DNA of 64,000 bases from assembly GCF_003253565.1 (NCBI RefSeq), contig NZ_QKUF01000003.1, forward strand, positions 1 to 64,000, read 5' to 3'. Below are positions 47,228 to 55,464 of the stretch, piece after piece (position 1 is the stretch's first letter; each line of letters begins with the position of its first letter). The DNA comes from Thermosporothrix hazakensis. GTDB lineage: Bacteria > Chloroflexota > Ktedonobacteria > Ktedonobacterales > Ktedonobacteraceae. The notes below the pieces were generated by a model that was not told where the DNA came from, did no database searches, and saw only the letters and a program-made list of their open reading frames with translations. The translations under genes and the position numbers were made by a program.

Positions 47228-48235
47228 TTAGCCTGGTATCACATACAGGATACCGATTATGAGAATGGTACAGATCAAGACGGTTAATAACAAATGTCGG
47301 TCACGAAGAAGGACTTCCTCTGGACTTCCTCCCTCCTGCTTCATATAAACGAGATAAAGGTACCGAAAGATACCATATAGGACCAGCGGTATAGTTACTG
47401 TGAGTCGCTGGTTCCCGGTCGGGCCCTGGACGGTATAGAGGCTGTAGGCCATGATCGTGCAGGTGACGACAATGGTAATCATCTGGTCCAGCATCGGAAT
47501 GCTGTATTCTTTCAAGATTTTGCGGTGGTTGCTCGCGTTCCCCTCAAGCAGTACCAACTCATTGCGGCGCTTGCTGAGCGCCAGGAAGAGCGATAGCAGA
47601 CAGGTGACCATGACGAGCCAGGGAGAGATATGCACCGGGGTTGCGAAGGCACCGCCAAGGATACGCAGCACGAAGCCGCTGGCAATGATAAAGATATCGA
47701 TCAGGACTACCTGCTTGAGCCAGAAGTTATAGAGCACCATCACGGCCAGATAGGCGGCAAGCGTTAGCACAAAGAGCAGATTGGCCCCGCCGATGCTTTG
47801 ATAGCTGTCGTGACGTGGTGGATAGGGAATAAACAGGAGCAGCCCGGCAAAGAGCATTCCACCCAGAAAGAGCCCACTGAGTGCGGCGAGCGCCCAGGGA
47901 ATAGAGACTTGCCCGGAGGCAAGCGGGCGTTTTCGTTTGGTCGGGTGATGACGGTCATTTTCGATATCACAGATATCGTTCAGTATGTAGATACAACTGG
48001 AAATACAGCAGAAAGTCAGAAAGGCCAGACAGGTTCTTTCAAACTCGGCCAGGTTGAAAAGGCGCTGCGCAAAAACAATACCGATAAAAACGGTGATATT
48101 CTTTGTCCATTGTCTGGGACGTATCAGGAGAAGCAAGGCCCACAGTCGTTGACGCAATGCAATGTGCTCTGATTGTGGCAGAAGGCACCGGGTGTCTTGA
48201 GTGTCTTTTGTCCGTTGCTTTGTTGTCTTGTTCAA
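47228..48235 (-). CDS. UbiA-family prenyltransferase (DPPR synthase-like)
   Basis: 335 aa, nine predicted membrane helices. The first motif NDICDIENDRHHPTKRKRP carries the Asp pairs that bind Mg-diphosphate, and LIRPRQWTKN plus YILN are characteristic of decaprenyl-phosphate phosphoribosyltransferase (5-phosphoribosyl-1-diphosphate to polyprenyl-P-ribose-5-P). A second Asp region, VVLIDIFIIASGFVLRILGG, follows. I prefer the TTG at 48235 (GGAGG 11 nt upstream); the frame extends to a GTG at 48316 without a site. First gene of the leftward operon. Confidence 0.88.
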   Translation of the reverse strand: MNKTTKQRTKDTQDTRCLLPQSEHIALRQRLWALLLLIRPRQWTKNITVFIGIVFAQRLFNLAEFERTCLAFLTFCCISSCIYILNDICDIENDRHHPTKRKRPLASGQVSIPWALAALSGLFLGGMLFAGLLLFIPYPPRHDSYQSIGGANLLFVLTLAAYLAVMVLYNFWLKQVVLIDIFIIASGFVLRILGGAFATPVHISPWLVMVTCLLSLFLALSKRRNELVLLEGNASNHRKILKEYSIPMLDQMITIVVTCTIMAYSLYTVQGPTGNQRLTVTIPLVLYGIFRYLYLVYMKQEGGSPEEVLLRDRHLLLTVLICTILIIGILYVIPG

Positions 48236-48427
48236 GAATTCCAGAGCCTCCGACAAGATATGCTTTGATGAATGGTGGTGGTACCAGGAAAAGGGGGTGA
48301 CGCTGCATCGAGACACCTTTATTTGTGTTCAGTATATCGAATTAAGGAAGAGACCACTTGCCCGGCTGGACATGGCCTCTTGTCAGAACGTGTGGCAGTT
48401 GTATGGCATCTCGTGACGTATCGCGTG

Positions 48428-49117
48428 CTAGTAGATACGGCGCTTCAGGTCCGCGAGCCGATGAAGCGTGATCCGATGTTTGTCTGTGCTGATGAATTGT
48501 TTGTCGGTAAAGTAGCCAAGCACTTTATTGACGCTTTCGCGGGAGGCACCGACCATTGAGGCCAGTTCCTGCTGTGTCAGGCGCACATCGATACGAATGC
48601 CTGTTTCGACTTTCACACCGTGGGTATTGGCGAGTTCAAGCAGTTTTTTCGCGACACGCCCATAGACATCAAGGAAGATCAGGTCTTCTACCTGCTGGTC
48701 TGTGTTGCGCAGACGTTTGGAGAGGACTTCTAATACCTTGATTGCTATCAGAGGGTTCTTCATGATGGCTTTGTGAAAGTCGGAGCGTTGGAGGGTATAG
48801 CATTCTACTTTCTCCAAAGCAATTGCATCAGTGGAACGACCTAACCCGTCAAGTAGAGCCAGTTCGCCGAAATACTCGCCTTTGCCAAACACAACAAGCG
48901 AGATTTCCTGCCCCTCTGGACTGATCAGGCAGATTTTGACTTTTCCTTCCTTGATGATATAGAGGACCTGTCCTGGATCATCCCTGTGAAAAATGACTTC
49001 ACCTGAACGGAATGTCCGTTTCCGAGCGACGTTTGATAACTCCTGTATATCTGCGTCACTAAGTCCCGCAAAGAGGTCTACTTGCTTGAGGTAGGTGATT
49101 TCGCTTTCTGCCTCCAT
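48428..49117 (-). CDS. Crp/Fnr-family transcription regulator
   Basis: 229 aa. N-terminal cyclic-nucleotide-binding-like beta roll (~10-125: FHRDDPGQVLYIIKEGKVKI, GEYFGELALLDGLGRSTDAIA); the phosphate cassette GELALLDGLGRST is close to the cAMP-binding consensus, so a cyclic nucleotide effector is plausible. Dimer helix, then HTH (LTQQELASMVGASRESVNKVL, ~178-198). No Fnr-type cysteine cluster. ATG at 49117 after GGAGAGAAGG. Own promoter at 49167-49195; divergent from the Mrp gene, which it may regulate. Confidence 0.93.
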   Translation of the reverse strand: MEAESEITYLKQVDLFAGLSDADIQELSNVARKRTFRSGEVIFHRDDPGQVLYIIKEGKVKICLISPEGQEISLVVFGKGEYFGELALLDGLGRSTDAIALEKVECYTLQRSDFHKAIMKNPLIAIKVLEVLSKRLRNTDQQVEDLIFLDVYGRVAKKLLELANTHGVKVETGIRIDVRLTQQELASMVGASRESVNKVLGYFTDKQFISTDKHRITLHRLADLKRRIY

Positions 49118-49166
49118 CGCTTTTTCCTTCTCTCCGTAGAACTTGATCTCTTCTCTCCGTGCAGCC

Positions 49167-49195
49167 ATGATAGCATAACAATTGCCGACATGCAA
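49167..49195 (-). promoter_or_regulatory. Promoter of the Crp/Fnr gene
   Basis: Leftward TTGCAT (49195-49190), 17 bp, TATCAT (49172-49167), about 50 bp before the ATG. Confidence 0.7.
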
Positions 49196-49350
49196 TTAGG
49201 GAGATATCGCCTGTTGCTCCGTTCCCCGGAGGAAGGGGTCTCTGTGGTAGTGACCCTGGATGTGTGCTATAATAATCAGAGTTAATAGGTAGGAATTACA
49301 TCTTTTCTTCGTTATCCATTCATCTTACGAGAAGGAGAGCAGCACTGAGC

Positions 49351-49377
49351 ATGCAAAAGCCAGAAGTGCTGCTATGA
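49351..49377 (+). CDS. Possible 8-aa upstream ORF before Mrp gene
   Basis: ATG to TGA, eight codons (MQKPEVLL), with GAAGGAGAG ~14 nt upstream. It ends 9 bp before the Mrp start codon, so it could couple or regulate initiation. An extended -10 (TGCTATAAT, 49265-49273) upstream suggests the transcript includes it. May be fortuitous. Confidence 0.25.
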   Translation: MQKPEVLL

Positions 49378-49386
49378 GGATAAGCA

Positions 49387-50433
49387 ATGCCCGAGACTCT
49401 ACAAACAATTACTCCAGACATGGTGATCCATGATGTGGTAACGAAATATCCTGCCACTGTAAAGATCTTTCATGGACATGGGCTGCCCTGTACTGCCTGT
49501 TCCGTTGGCGCTCGTGAAAGTATTGCCGGTGGCGCACGTACCCATCGCTTCTCTCCTGAGAAGCTGGATCTCCTTGTAAAAGATCTGAATGCCGTGATTA
49601 AGGGTGAGCCTGTTTCTGTCGCTCCAAAGAAGGCACCTGTTGGCCGCGGTATTCCTATCAACGTGCTTGGTGGTGGCGATGCCAATCGTCCGATCAAGCA
49701 GGTGATCGCGATTATGAGCGGTAAGGGCGGCGTCGGCAAGTCGCTTGTGACCGGCCTGCTGGCTGTCTCGCTGCGTCGTCAGGGACAGCGCGTCGGTATT
49801 CTGGACGGTGATATTACTGGCCCGAGCATCGCGCGTATGTTTGGCACCACCGGTCACCCCACAAAGACCGCGAACGGCGGCATTGAGCCGTTGAAGAGTA
49901 AAGGCGGGGTCAAGGTCATGTCAATGAACATGTTCCTTGAGAATGAGAGCGACCCCGTGGTCTGGCGTGGCCCTATGGTCTCCAGCGCGATCAAACAGTT
50001 CTATAGCGACGTCGATTGGGGACAGCTTGATTATTTGCTGGTCGACCTCCCACCTGGAACCTCCGACGCGCCGATGACCGTCATGCAGGCACTGCCGGTT
50101 GACGGTGTGGTGATTGTGTCCTCGCCGCAGATGCTGGCGACGATGGTCGTTATGAAGTGTGTTCACATGGTGCGCCATCTCAAGGGAACCATTGTCGGCG
50201 TCGTTGAGAACATGTCCTACTTCGAGACTCCAAACAACGAGCGCTATGAGATCTTTGGGCCGAGCAATGCAACCGAGCTCGTATCTGTGACCGGTGCGCC
50301 GCTTCTTGGTCAGTTGCCGATCGACCCTGCGCTGACCTCTCTGTGTGACTCTGGCCGAGTTGAAGAATACTACTCGGAGGCCTATGAGGCACTGGCAGCG
50401 AATTTCGTCAATACACTGAAGATTAAGCGGTAA
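49387..50433 (+). CDS. Mrp/NBP35-type P-loop ATPase with DUF1858 domain
   Basis: 348 aa. Residues ~5-75 are DUF1858 (DMVIHDVVTKYPATVKIF, then Cys35 and Cys38 in LPCTACSVG). From ~100 an Mrp/ApbC domain: deviant Walker A MSGKGGVGKSLVTG (110-123), GDITGPSIARMFG, LPPGTSDAPMT. The C-terminal CxxC that binds the bridging Fe-S cluster in ApbC is absent (VENMSYFETPNNERYEIFG). A role in Fe-S cluster carriage is the family expectation; the N-terminal CxxC might substitute (inferred). A long hairpin follows the stop. Confidence 0.92.
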   Translation: MPETLQTITPDMVIHDVVTKYPATVKIFHGHGLPCTACSVGARESIAGGARTHRFSPEKLDLLVKDLNAVIKGEPVSVAPKKAPVGRGIPINVLGGGDANRPIKQVIAIMSGKGGVGKSLVTGLLAVSLRRQGQRVGILDGDITGPSIARMFGTTGHPTKTANGGIEPLKSKGGVKVMSMNMFLENESDPVVWRGPMVSSAIKQFYSDVDWGQLDYLLVDLPPGTSDAPMTVMQALPVDGVVIVSSPQMLATMVVMKCVHMVRHLKGTIVGVVENMSYFETPNNERYEIFGPSNATELVSVTGAPLLGQLPIDPALTSLCDSGRVEEYYSEAYEALAANFVNTLKIKR

Positions 50434-50442
50434 TGAAGCATA

Positions 50443-50497
50443 CTCTCCATGTGAGAGCGATTCTCGAAAATGAAGAGTCGCTCTTTCGCATGGAGAG
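50443..50497 (+). terminator. Long hairpin after Mrp gene
   Basis: Outer arms 50443-50451 and 50489-50497 (CTCTCCATG / CATGGAGAG) are perfect, with inner AGAGCGA/TCGCTCT pairing, about 10 bp after the stop. No T run, so this may be a stabilising or Rho-dependent end. Confidence 0.55.
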
Positions 50498-50689
50498 CAA
50501 CAATCCCCGGAGGCACTATGTTGTAACACAAGCGATACCTTTATCTCTATCTGCTTTGCCTGTCTGAAGCCCGGTTCTGGCGCTTCGGTATCTTTTCCTC
50601 TGCCTTTTTTCTCCGCCCCCGTGCTCCTCCTGTCTTTCTCTCTATCTGGTTGTGTTAAGAAGAAGAAAAGAGAGAAGAAGGAGAGATGC

Positions 50690-51586
50690 ATGATACTCAA
50701 ACAGCTTGTCGACATTCATACTGAACATATCCCGCAGCTTCAGCTCTTGATTAACTCCCATCTGGGGACGCTGGTCCCTGGTTGGGCGCTTCCTGTTTCC
50801 TTTATTGCTTCCCGGCTGGAACGCGATCCGTGGCAAATTGTGCTTGATCCCTGGGTCCAGGAACGGAGAACGCTTGGCGTGCTGGTACAGGATCGTGTCG
50901 TTGCGGCTGCCCATCTGCTCAGATACCGTGATGATGAGACGGTTCCTGAGAGTTATCGCAATGTCGGTGACGTGGCCTGGCTTCTTTTCTGGCCGGGTGC
51001 TGCGGACGCGGCCAGAATGCTCCTTGATGCGGCACATCAACAGATGGAGGCGTGGCGAGTGCGCTTTTGCTATGCATGGGGCCAGGGGCTTCCCATAGGA
51101 CCATTCGCGGGCATCCCTGATGTCTGGGGGCATATTGAGGCCCTTTTCCGAGGTGCTGGCTATCAGGGAGGCGAGGACCATGACACGAACCTGATTCTCT
51201 ATGCCGGTCCTGTTGGGGTATATGATGCAGATCCCGATGTGCGTCGAGAGGTAGGACGAATTGAGGGAACCTGTTTTCAAATGGTGAAAGAGGAACAGGT
51301 GATAGGGCATTGTGAGTTTATCTCTGACCTGTCGCGCGGTGGCCTGTTACCTGCGTTGCGCGGTTGGGGAGAACTGGCTGAAATCGAGATCAGTGAGCAG
51401 TGGCGTAATCAGGGATTGGGGGCCCGATTACTACAAACTGCTCTGGTCTGGCATCGATTAGGTGGCGGTCAGCGCGTGATTATTGCTACCACCTGGAATG
51501 AGCACGCGGCTGGTTCCGGGCGGTTCTATCGGCGGTTTGGCCTGCACCTGCTCGCTCAGACACGCGTTGGCTGGAAGCGAGGGTAA
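50690..51586 (+). CDS. GNAT-family acetyltransferase (two-domain)
   Basis: 298 aa. The C-terminal half is a clear GNAT fold: GHCEFISDLSRGG, GELAEIEISEQWRNQGLGARLLQTALVWH (acetyl-CoA pyrophosphate loop QGLGAR), and ATTWNEHAAGSGRFYRRFGL. The N-terminal half (RVVAAAHLLRY, DVAWLLFWPG) looks like a degenerate second GNAT unit. Substrate unknown. ATG at 50690 follows GAAGGAGAG; upstream frame extension is a basic, unlikely N-terminus. Confidence 0.85.
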   Translation: MILKQLVDIHTEHIPQLQLLINSHLGTLVPGWALPVSFIASRLERDPWQIVLDPWVQERRTLGVLVQDRVVAAAHLLRYRDDETVPESYRNVGDVAWLLFWPGAADAARMLLDAAHQQMEAWRVRFCYAWGQGLPIGPFAGIPDVWGHIEALFRGAGYQGGEDHDTNLILYAGPVGVYDADPDVRREVGRIEGTCFQMVKEEQVIGHCEFISDLSRGGLLPALRGWGELAEIEISEQWRNQGLGARLLQTALVWHRLGGGQRVIIATTWNEHAAGSGRFYRRFGLHLLAQTRVGWKRG

Positions 51587-51595
51587 CCCTGCTTT

Positions 51596-52276
51596 TCAGG
51601 ATGATGGCGGATTCTTTGCCTGCTCTGGCGCTTTTGTCGGGCCCCAGAGCGGGTAGGGAATCCCTGCCAGTCGGTTGATAAGAAAGGCTTGAATCGTGAT
51701 CAGAATAACAGCTATCATGATGATAACAAGCTGATAAGGCGTTTTCAGGATGCCCAGTGAGACAATCAGGGTTGTCGCGCCCGCGGGAGGATGAGGCACT
51801 TTACACAGAACCATTGCTCCGGCGGTTAGACCAAGTGACAGCGCGGCTGCAATAATGCGAGGCCATGTTACTCCAACTGATAAGGCAGGACCAGCATCTG
51901 TAAGCCCTGTAACGACCAGGCTCAGATAGCCCGCGATCAGTCCAATGGCATGCCCACAGATGGTATTACGGGGAGAGGCCGGGGGAGCCATTGGGGTATA
52001 AAAAAAGAGAAAGGCTGTGGGGCCAAGCGAAGGAAAGATAAAGGGTGTCTTGGTAATATCAGCTACCGCGCTCATAATGGCAATGCTGATACAGCCGTTG
52101 ACAAAGCTGAAGAGTGACAGCACGCCTATGTTTGAGTAGCGCTTAAGCAGCCAGGGGACGCGCATGCGATTCAGCAGACCGCGCACGATATCGGACATTT
52201 GCCCGCCGATAGGGTGTTCCTTATCTATCGAAGCGTTCGGCTGTGGCTGCTTTCGTATAGGATCATTCTCACGCAT
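51596..52276 (-). CDS. HPP-family integral membrane protein
   Basis: 226 aa with 4-5 membrane helices. Seen: FPSLGPTAFLFFYTPMAPPASPRNTICGHAIGLIAGYLSL and KVPHPPAGATTLIVSLG: the HPP motif family, related to nitrite/uptake proteins of plastids and bacteria. Function in this organism unknown. Converges with the GNAT gene with a 9-bp gap. RBS GGTGAT. Confidence 0.93.
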   Translation of the reverse strand: MRENDPIRKQPQPNASIDKEHPIGGQMSDIVRGLLNRMRVPWLLKRYSNIGVLSLFSFVNGCISIAIMSAVADITKTPFIFPSLGPTAFLFFYTPMAPPASPRNTICGHAIGLIAGYLSLVVTGLTDAGPALSVGVTWPRIIAAALSLGLTAGAMVLCKVPHPPAGATTLIVSLGILKTPYQLVIIMIAVILITIQAFLINRLAGIPYPLWGPTKAPEQAKNPPSS

Positions 52277-52381
52277 GGATCACCATTCTGAATTTTCAAA
52301 GAGTTATCGCTATCTCTTTTTAGTATAGTCACAGTCGATAATACTGGAATGCTTCAGACAGAAGCAAGAAAGGAGCGAGAT

Positions 52382-53425
52382 GTGAGTCTGAATTGGAATG
52401 CTCGTGCCCTTCCGCAAGGGGCGATTATCCTGACCACACTGGATACGCATACTGCCGGAGAGCCATTGCGCATCCTGATTGATGGGCTGCCTGAGTTACC
52501 AGGCGAGACGCTGTTAGCGAAACGCGCCTATTTTGCCAGGACTTACGATCATCTGCGCCGTATGTTGATGTGGGAGCCCCGTGGGCATCATGAGATGTAT
52601 GGGTGCGTGCTCACTCCTCCTTCGACCGCTGAAGCGGATCTGGGAGTCTTTTTCCTGCACAATGAGGGCTATAGTACCATGTGTGGTCATGGCGTGATCG
52701 GGTTGGTCACGGCTCTGCTGGAAACTGGTGCACTGGAACCGAAGGGGCCTAAGACACCAGTGACGTTGGAAACTCCTGCGGGGCTGGTCTATGCGACAGC
52801 TCATCTTACAGCAGATGGGCTTGTTGAGCGGGTCTCGTTCTTAAATGTCCCCTCATTCCTCTATGCGCGTGATCTGACAATTGAGCTTCCCGAAATCGGG
52901 GAGATAACGCTTGATGTGGCCTTTGGAGGGGCTTTCTATGCTATTTTGCCTGCCGAACGTGTCGGCTTGCGTGTTGTGCCTGATATGGTAACGCAATTGG
53001 CGGCAGCCGGAGAGGCGATCAAGAAAGCGGTGAATACACGTTTGAAGATCACGCATCCCACCGAAGAGGCGTTAAGCTTTCTCTATGGTACCATCTTTAC
53101 TGATAGCCCTGAGGACCCCACACACCATAGTCGCAATGTTTGCATATTTGCTAACGCTGAGGTAGATCGTTCACCAACCGGGACCGGTGTGTCAGCTCGT
53201 CTGGCAGCGCTGGATGCTCGGAGAGAAATCACGGATGGTGAGCGCATTACCATTGAAAGTATTCTTGGGGCTCAGAGCACCTTTCAGGGGCGTGTCGCTG
53301 AGAGAACGACGTTTGGCACATATCAGGCTGTTGTACCTGAGGTCTCTGGAAGTGCTTTTGTCACAGGGCGACATGAGTTTTGGCTTGATCCACGAGATAC
53401 CCTGGGACGTGGCTTTCTGTTCTGA
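52382..53425 (+). CDS. trans-3-hydroxy-L-proline dehydratase (proline racemase family)
   Basis: 347 aa. Family motifs: TLDTHTAGEPLRI, STMCGHGVIG (first catalytic Cys, residue 101) and DRSPTGTGVSARLA, where Thr266 replaces the second catalytic Cys of racemases. A Cys/Thr pair is the established signature of trans-3-hydroxy-L-proline dehydratase, which converts it to delta-1-pyrroline-2-carboxylate. GTG at 52382 has AAAGGAG 6 nt upstream; an ATG at 52349 would add 11 residues. No pyrroline-2-carboxylate reductase is adjacent. Terminator follows. Confidence 0.9.
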   Translation: MSLNWNARALPQGAIILTTLDTHTAGEPLRILIDGLPELPGETLLAKRAYFARTYDHLRRMLMWEPRGHHEMYGCVLTPPSTAEADLGVFFLHNEGYSTMCGHGVIGLVTALLETGALEPKGPKTPVTLETPAGLVYATAHLTADGLVERVSFLNVPSFLYARDLTIELPEIGEITLDVAFGGAFYAILPAERVGLRVVPDMVTQLAAAGEAIKKAVNTRLKITHPTEEALSFLYGTIFTDSPEDPTHHSRNVCIFANAEVDRSPTGTGVSARLAALDARREITDGERITIESILGAQSTFQGRVAERTTFGTYQAVVPEVSGSAFVTGRHEFWLDPRDTLGRGFLF

Positions 53426-53435
53426 GGGCAAAAAG

Positions 53436-53463
53436 AAGAGACCTCATAGTGTTGAGGTCTCTT
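53436..53463. terminator. Bidirectional terminator
   Basis: Perfect 11-bp stem (53436-53446 with 53453-53463) between convergent genes; A-rich left flank gives a U tail for the leftward KOW gene. Confidence 0.85.
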
Positions 53464-53467
53464 TGGG

Positions 53468-53653
53468 CTAGATCTTCTGTACCTGCAAAAAATCCACCTT
53501 CACGTTTTTTTTCCCGATGAGGGTGGGTAGACTTACTGTAACCTGGTGGTTTCGTTCATCTACGCGGATAACTGTGCCCTGGTGAAAGGAGAGCGGCCCA
53601 TAGGTTACACGAACCCGGTCACCTGGCTTGAGATTGGTCATTTTCCGAAGCAT
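53468..53653 (-). CDS. KOW-like small protein
   Basis: 61 aa. LKPGDRVRVTYGPLSFHQGTVIRVDERNHQVTVSLPTLIGKKNVKVDFLQVQKI-like order contains a KOW-type SH3 strand-loop (GDRVRVTYGPL, then GTVIRVD), as in the C-terminal domain of NusG. No NusG N-terminal domain. Possible RNA-polymerase or ribosome contact (inferred). A second ATG (53641) could be the start. Confidence 0.65.
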   Translation of the reverse strand: MLRKMTNLKPGDRVRVTYGPLSFHQGTVIRVDERNHQVTVSLPTLIGKKNVKVDFLQVQKI

Positions 53654-53742
53654 CTGTGTACATCACCCTCTCTATTGTATAAAGCGTCAAAACAGGGCTC
53701 TTTGAGAGGTAATACGATCTACAACAGATTCGGGTTGTGCCC

Positions 53743-54639
53743 TCAGATATTCTGTGCGAAAGAACCAAGCACTTTGCAGAAGATTGAGTGTTCCGCCAGG
53801 AAGGTCAGCGCTCTGCGTACAGCGGGGTCCTCACGATGTCCGGCTATATCCAGGAAGAAGACATATTCCCAGGGACGCTGACGTGTGGGGCGTGACTCAA
53901 GTTTGAGCAGGTTAATTTTCTCTTCCGCGAGGCCGCCGAGGCACTGATAGAGCGAACCGGGCTGGTGAGCGGTAATCATCAAGAGCATGGTTTTTGCTGC
54001 TGTGGTGGGGCGTGGGGCCGGTTCCCGTCCAAGCGCGATAAAGCGGGTGTAGTTATCTTTAATGGTCTGAATGTTACTTGCCAGAATCTCCAGCCCATAG
54101 AGTTCAGCGGCGCTGGCGCTGGCAACGGCTGCAACCCCTTCAAGTTTCTCCTCGCTCACCATCTTGGCGCTTCCAGCTGTATCATAGGTGGCGACAATCT
54201 CAACGTCCAGAGATCGCAAAAAGGCATCGGATTGTGCCAGTGCTTGCGGATGAGAGATCACTCGTTTGATATCACTGATTTTCTGTCCTGGAAGGGCCAA
54301 CAGGCAATGATGCACCGGGTGACTGATTTCGCCGATGACAAAGAGATCATGCTGTCGAAGCAGATCATAGGTATCATTAATGCTTCCTGCCTGCGAATTC
54401 TCAACCGGAACAAGGCCATAATCGACATCGCCGGTTGCTACTGCGCGAAAGACCTCAGCAAAACTGCGGTAAGGGGTGGGCTCTACCGGGCGATTCTGCT
54501 GCTTGCCGAAATAAATCTGAGTGGCTTCATAGCCAAAGGCGCCGCGCTCTCCCTGGAATGCAACGCGTAGCGGTTTGACGTTGTGCTGTTCCTGCTTCTC
54601 TTCTCGTTGCCCCGATGCTTTCTCTGTTACTTGTGCCAT
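53743..54639 (-). CDS. pheA: Prephenate dehydratase
   Basis: 298 aa, prephenate to phenylpyruvate in phenylalanine synthesis. Catalytic domain ~25-205 (RVAFQGERGAFGYEA, LVPVENSQAGSIND, HPQALAQ, and the essential Thr-Arg-Phe at 198-200, NYTRF). ACT regulatory domain ~210-290 with LLKLESRPTRQRPWEYVFFLD, the phenylalanine-sensing ESRP motif. No chorismate mutase domain. ATG at 54639 with GAAGGAG upstream. Downstream of the small zinc-finger gene. Confidence 0.95.
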   Translation of the reverse strand: MAQVTEKASGQREEKQEQHNVKPLRVAFQGERGAFGYEATQIYFGKQQNRPVEPTPYRSFAEVFRAVATGDVDYGLVPVENSQAGSINDTYDLLRQHDLFVIGEISHPVHHCLLALPGQKISDIKRVISHPQALAQSDAFLRSLDVEIVATYDTAGSAKMVSEEKLEGVAAVASASAAELYGLEILASNIQTIKDNYTRFIALGREPAPRPTTAAKTMLLMITAHQPGSLYQCLGGLAEEKINLLKLESRPTRQRPWEYVFFLDIAGHREDPAVRRALTFLAEHSIFCKVLGSFAQNI

Positions 54640-54666
54640 GCCTGAAAAACTCCTTCTAAAAGCAAG

Positions 54667-54687
54667 CAAGCCCCATAGAGGGGCTTG
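54667..54687 (-). terminator. Terminator of small zinc-finger gene
   Basis: Perfect 8-bp stem (54667-54674 with 54680-54687). It lies between the zinc-finger gene stop and the pheA ribosome-binding site, so transcripts may be separate or partially attenuated. Confidence 0.6.
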
Positions 54688-54735
54688 TGCTTACTGCTCT
54701 TTTTCTATATTGAAAGAAATTGAGAGCGGAGCGGA

Positions 54736-54924
54736 TTAACCGACTTTGTAATGCTCTTTGTGGTAATACTTCATTCCAACGCCCACCACCTTTACCGGCT
54801 GAAGGTCAGCAAGCATGATGCGCTCACCACAGGAGGCGCAAACACGGTTGGTCAGGTGGTTGAGCTGCTCTCTATTCGCCAGTGAGGCACGAGCTGTTTT
54901 TGAAAGTTCACCCTTCTTTGGCAT
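54736..54924 (-). CDS. Small zinc-finger-like protein
   Basis: 62 aa, not assigned to a family. Basic N-terminus (MPKKGELSKTARASL), then CASCGERI (Cys29-x2-Cys32) and a C-terminal YYHKEHYK: a Cys2His2-like zinc site in a tiny protein. A GGGG-rich ribosome-binding site precedes the ATG (AAAGGGGAATAGACACC). Possibly ribosome- or nucleic-acid-associated by analogy with small basic zinc proteins; unproven. Confidence 0.6.
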   Translation of the reverse strand: MPKKGELSKTARASLANREQLNHLTNRVCASCGERIMLADLQPVKVVGVGMKYYHKEHYKVG

Positions 54925-55464
54925 GGTGTCTATTCCCCTTTCGCCTTAGCATTGTCTCTACTAACATTGTCTCTCTTAAAGAGAACAACCAAACTATAAC
55001 AAATCTTCCCGGAGCGCTGCAAGCTCCCATTTCTTCTCTCGTGGCCTGCATGATGGCCTTTGTGAGCAGGGCAGGAGAAATTTGTTATTTCGTGAGAACG
55101 TGTCTGTCAGATTCGTTCAACAGTATATCATAGAGACACTGTACAGACAATCTCTGACCATGTTTCCCATACTGAAACCTCTTTTTCCCAAAACGGGCCA
55201 GAAGGTCTTTGGCTTCAGGTGCGGCGAGTGTCAAGGAACTACGTGATCTGTTTTGTTATGCGACACTTTCTGAAAAGTGTCTCTTTGTGCTACTTGATGA
55301 TATGCTCTATGAAGCGGTTCACAGGACCCTGCTGGAAGGGGAGAAGAACGCGTGTCAGATGCAGAGAAACCCCGATGGCGGAAAACGCTACCGGGGTTTC
55401 TGGCTATCAGGCGGGATTGAAAGTACCCGAATGTGGCTCTCATCCGGGGTATGCTGTGAGAGCC
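54925..55464. other. 540-bp intergenic region
   Basis: No supported gene. Near 54951-54974 a 9-bp direct repeat (ATTGTCTCT) occurs twice at 15-bp spacing in the upstream region of the zinc-finger gene. Two hairpins lie near the TauE gene end (55366-55400 and 55435-55464). A rightward frame 55209-55487 lacks motifs and spans both hairpins, so it is not called. Confidence 0.5.
55366..55464 (-). terminator. Double hairpin after TauE-fusion gene
   Basis: GGCTCTCA (55435-55442) pairs with TGAGAGCC (55457-55464), and GAAACCCCG (55366-55374) pairs with CGGGGTTTC (55392-55400). The first stem touches the stop codon. No T run is present, so termination is inferred. Confidence 0.5.

Noticed and set aside
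53965..54570. 201-codon frame antisense to pheA
   Set aside because: The opposite strand has all prephenate dehydratase motifs, including TRF.
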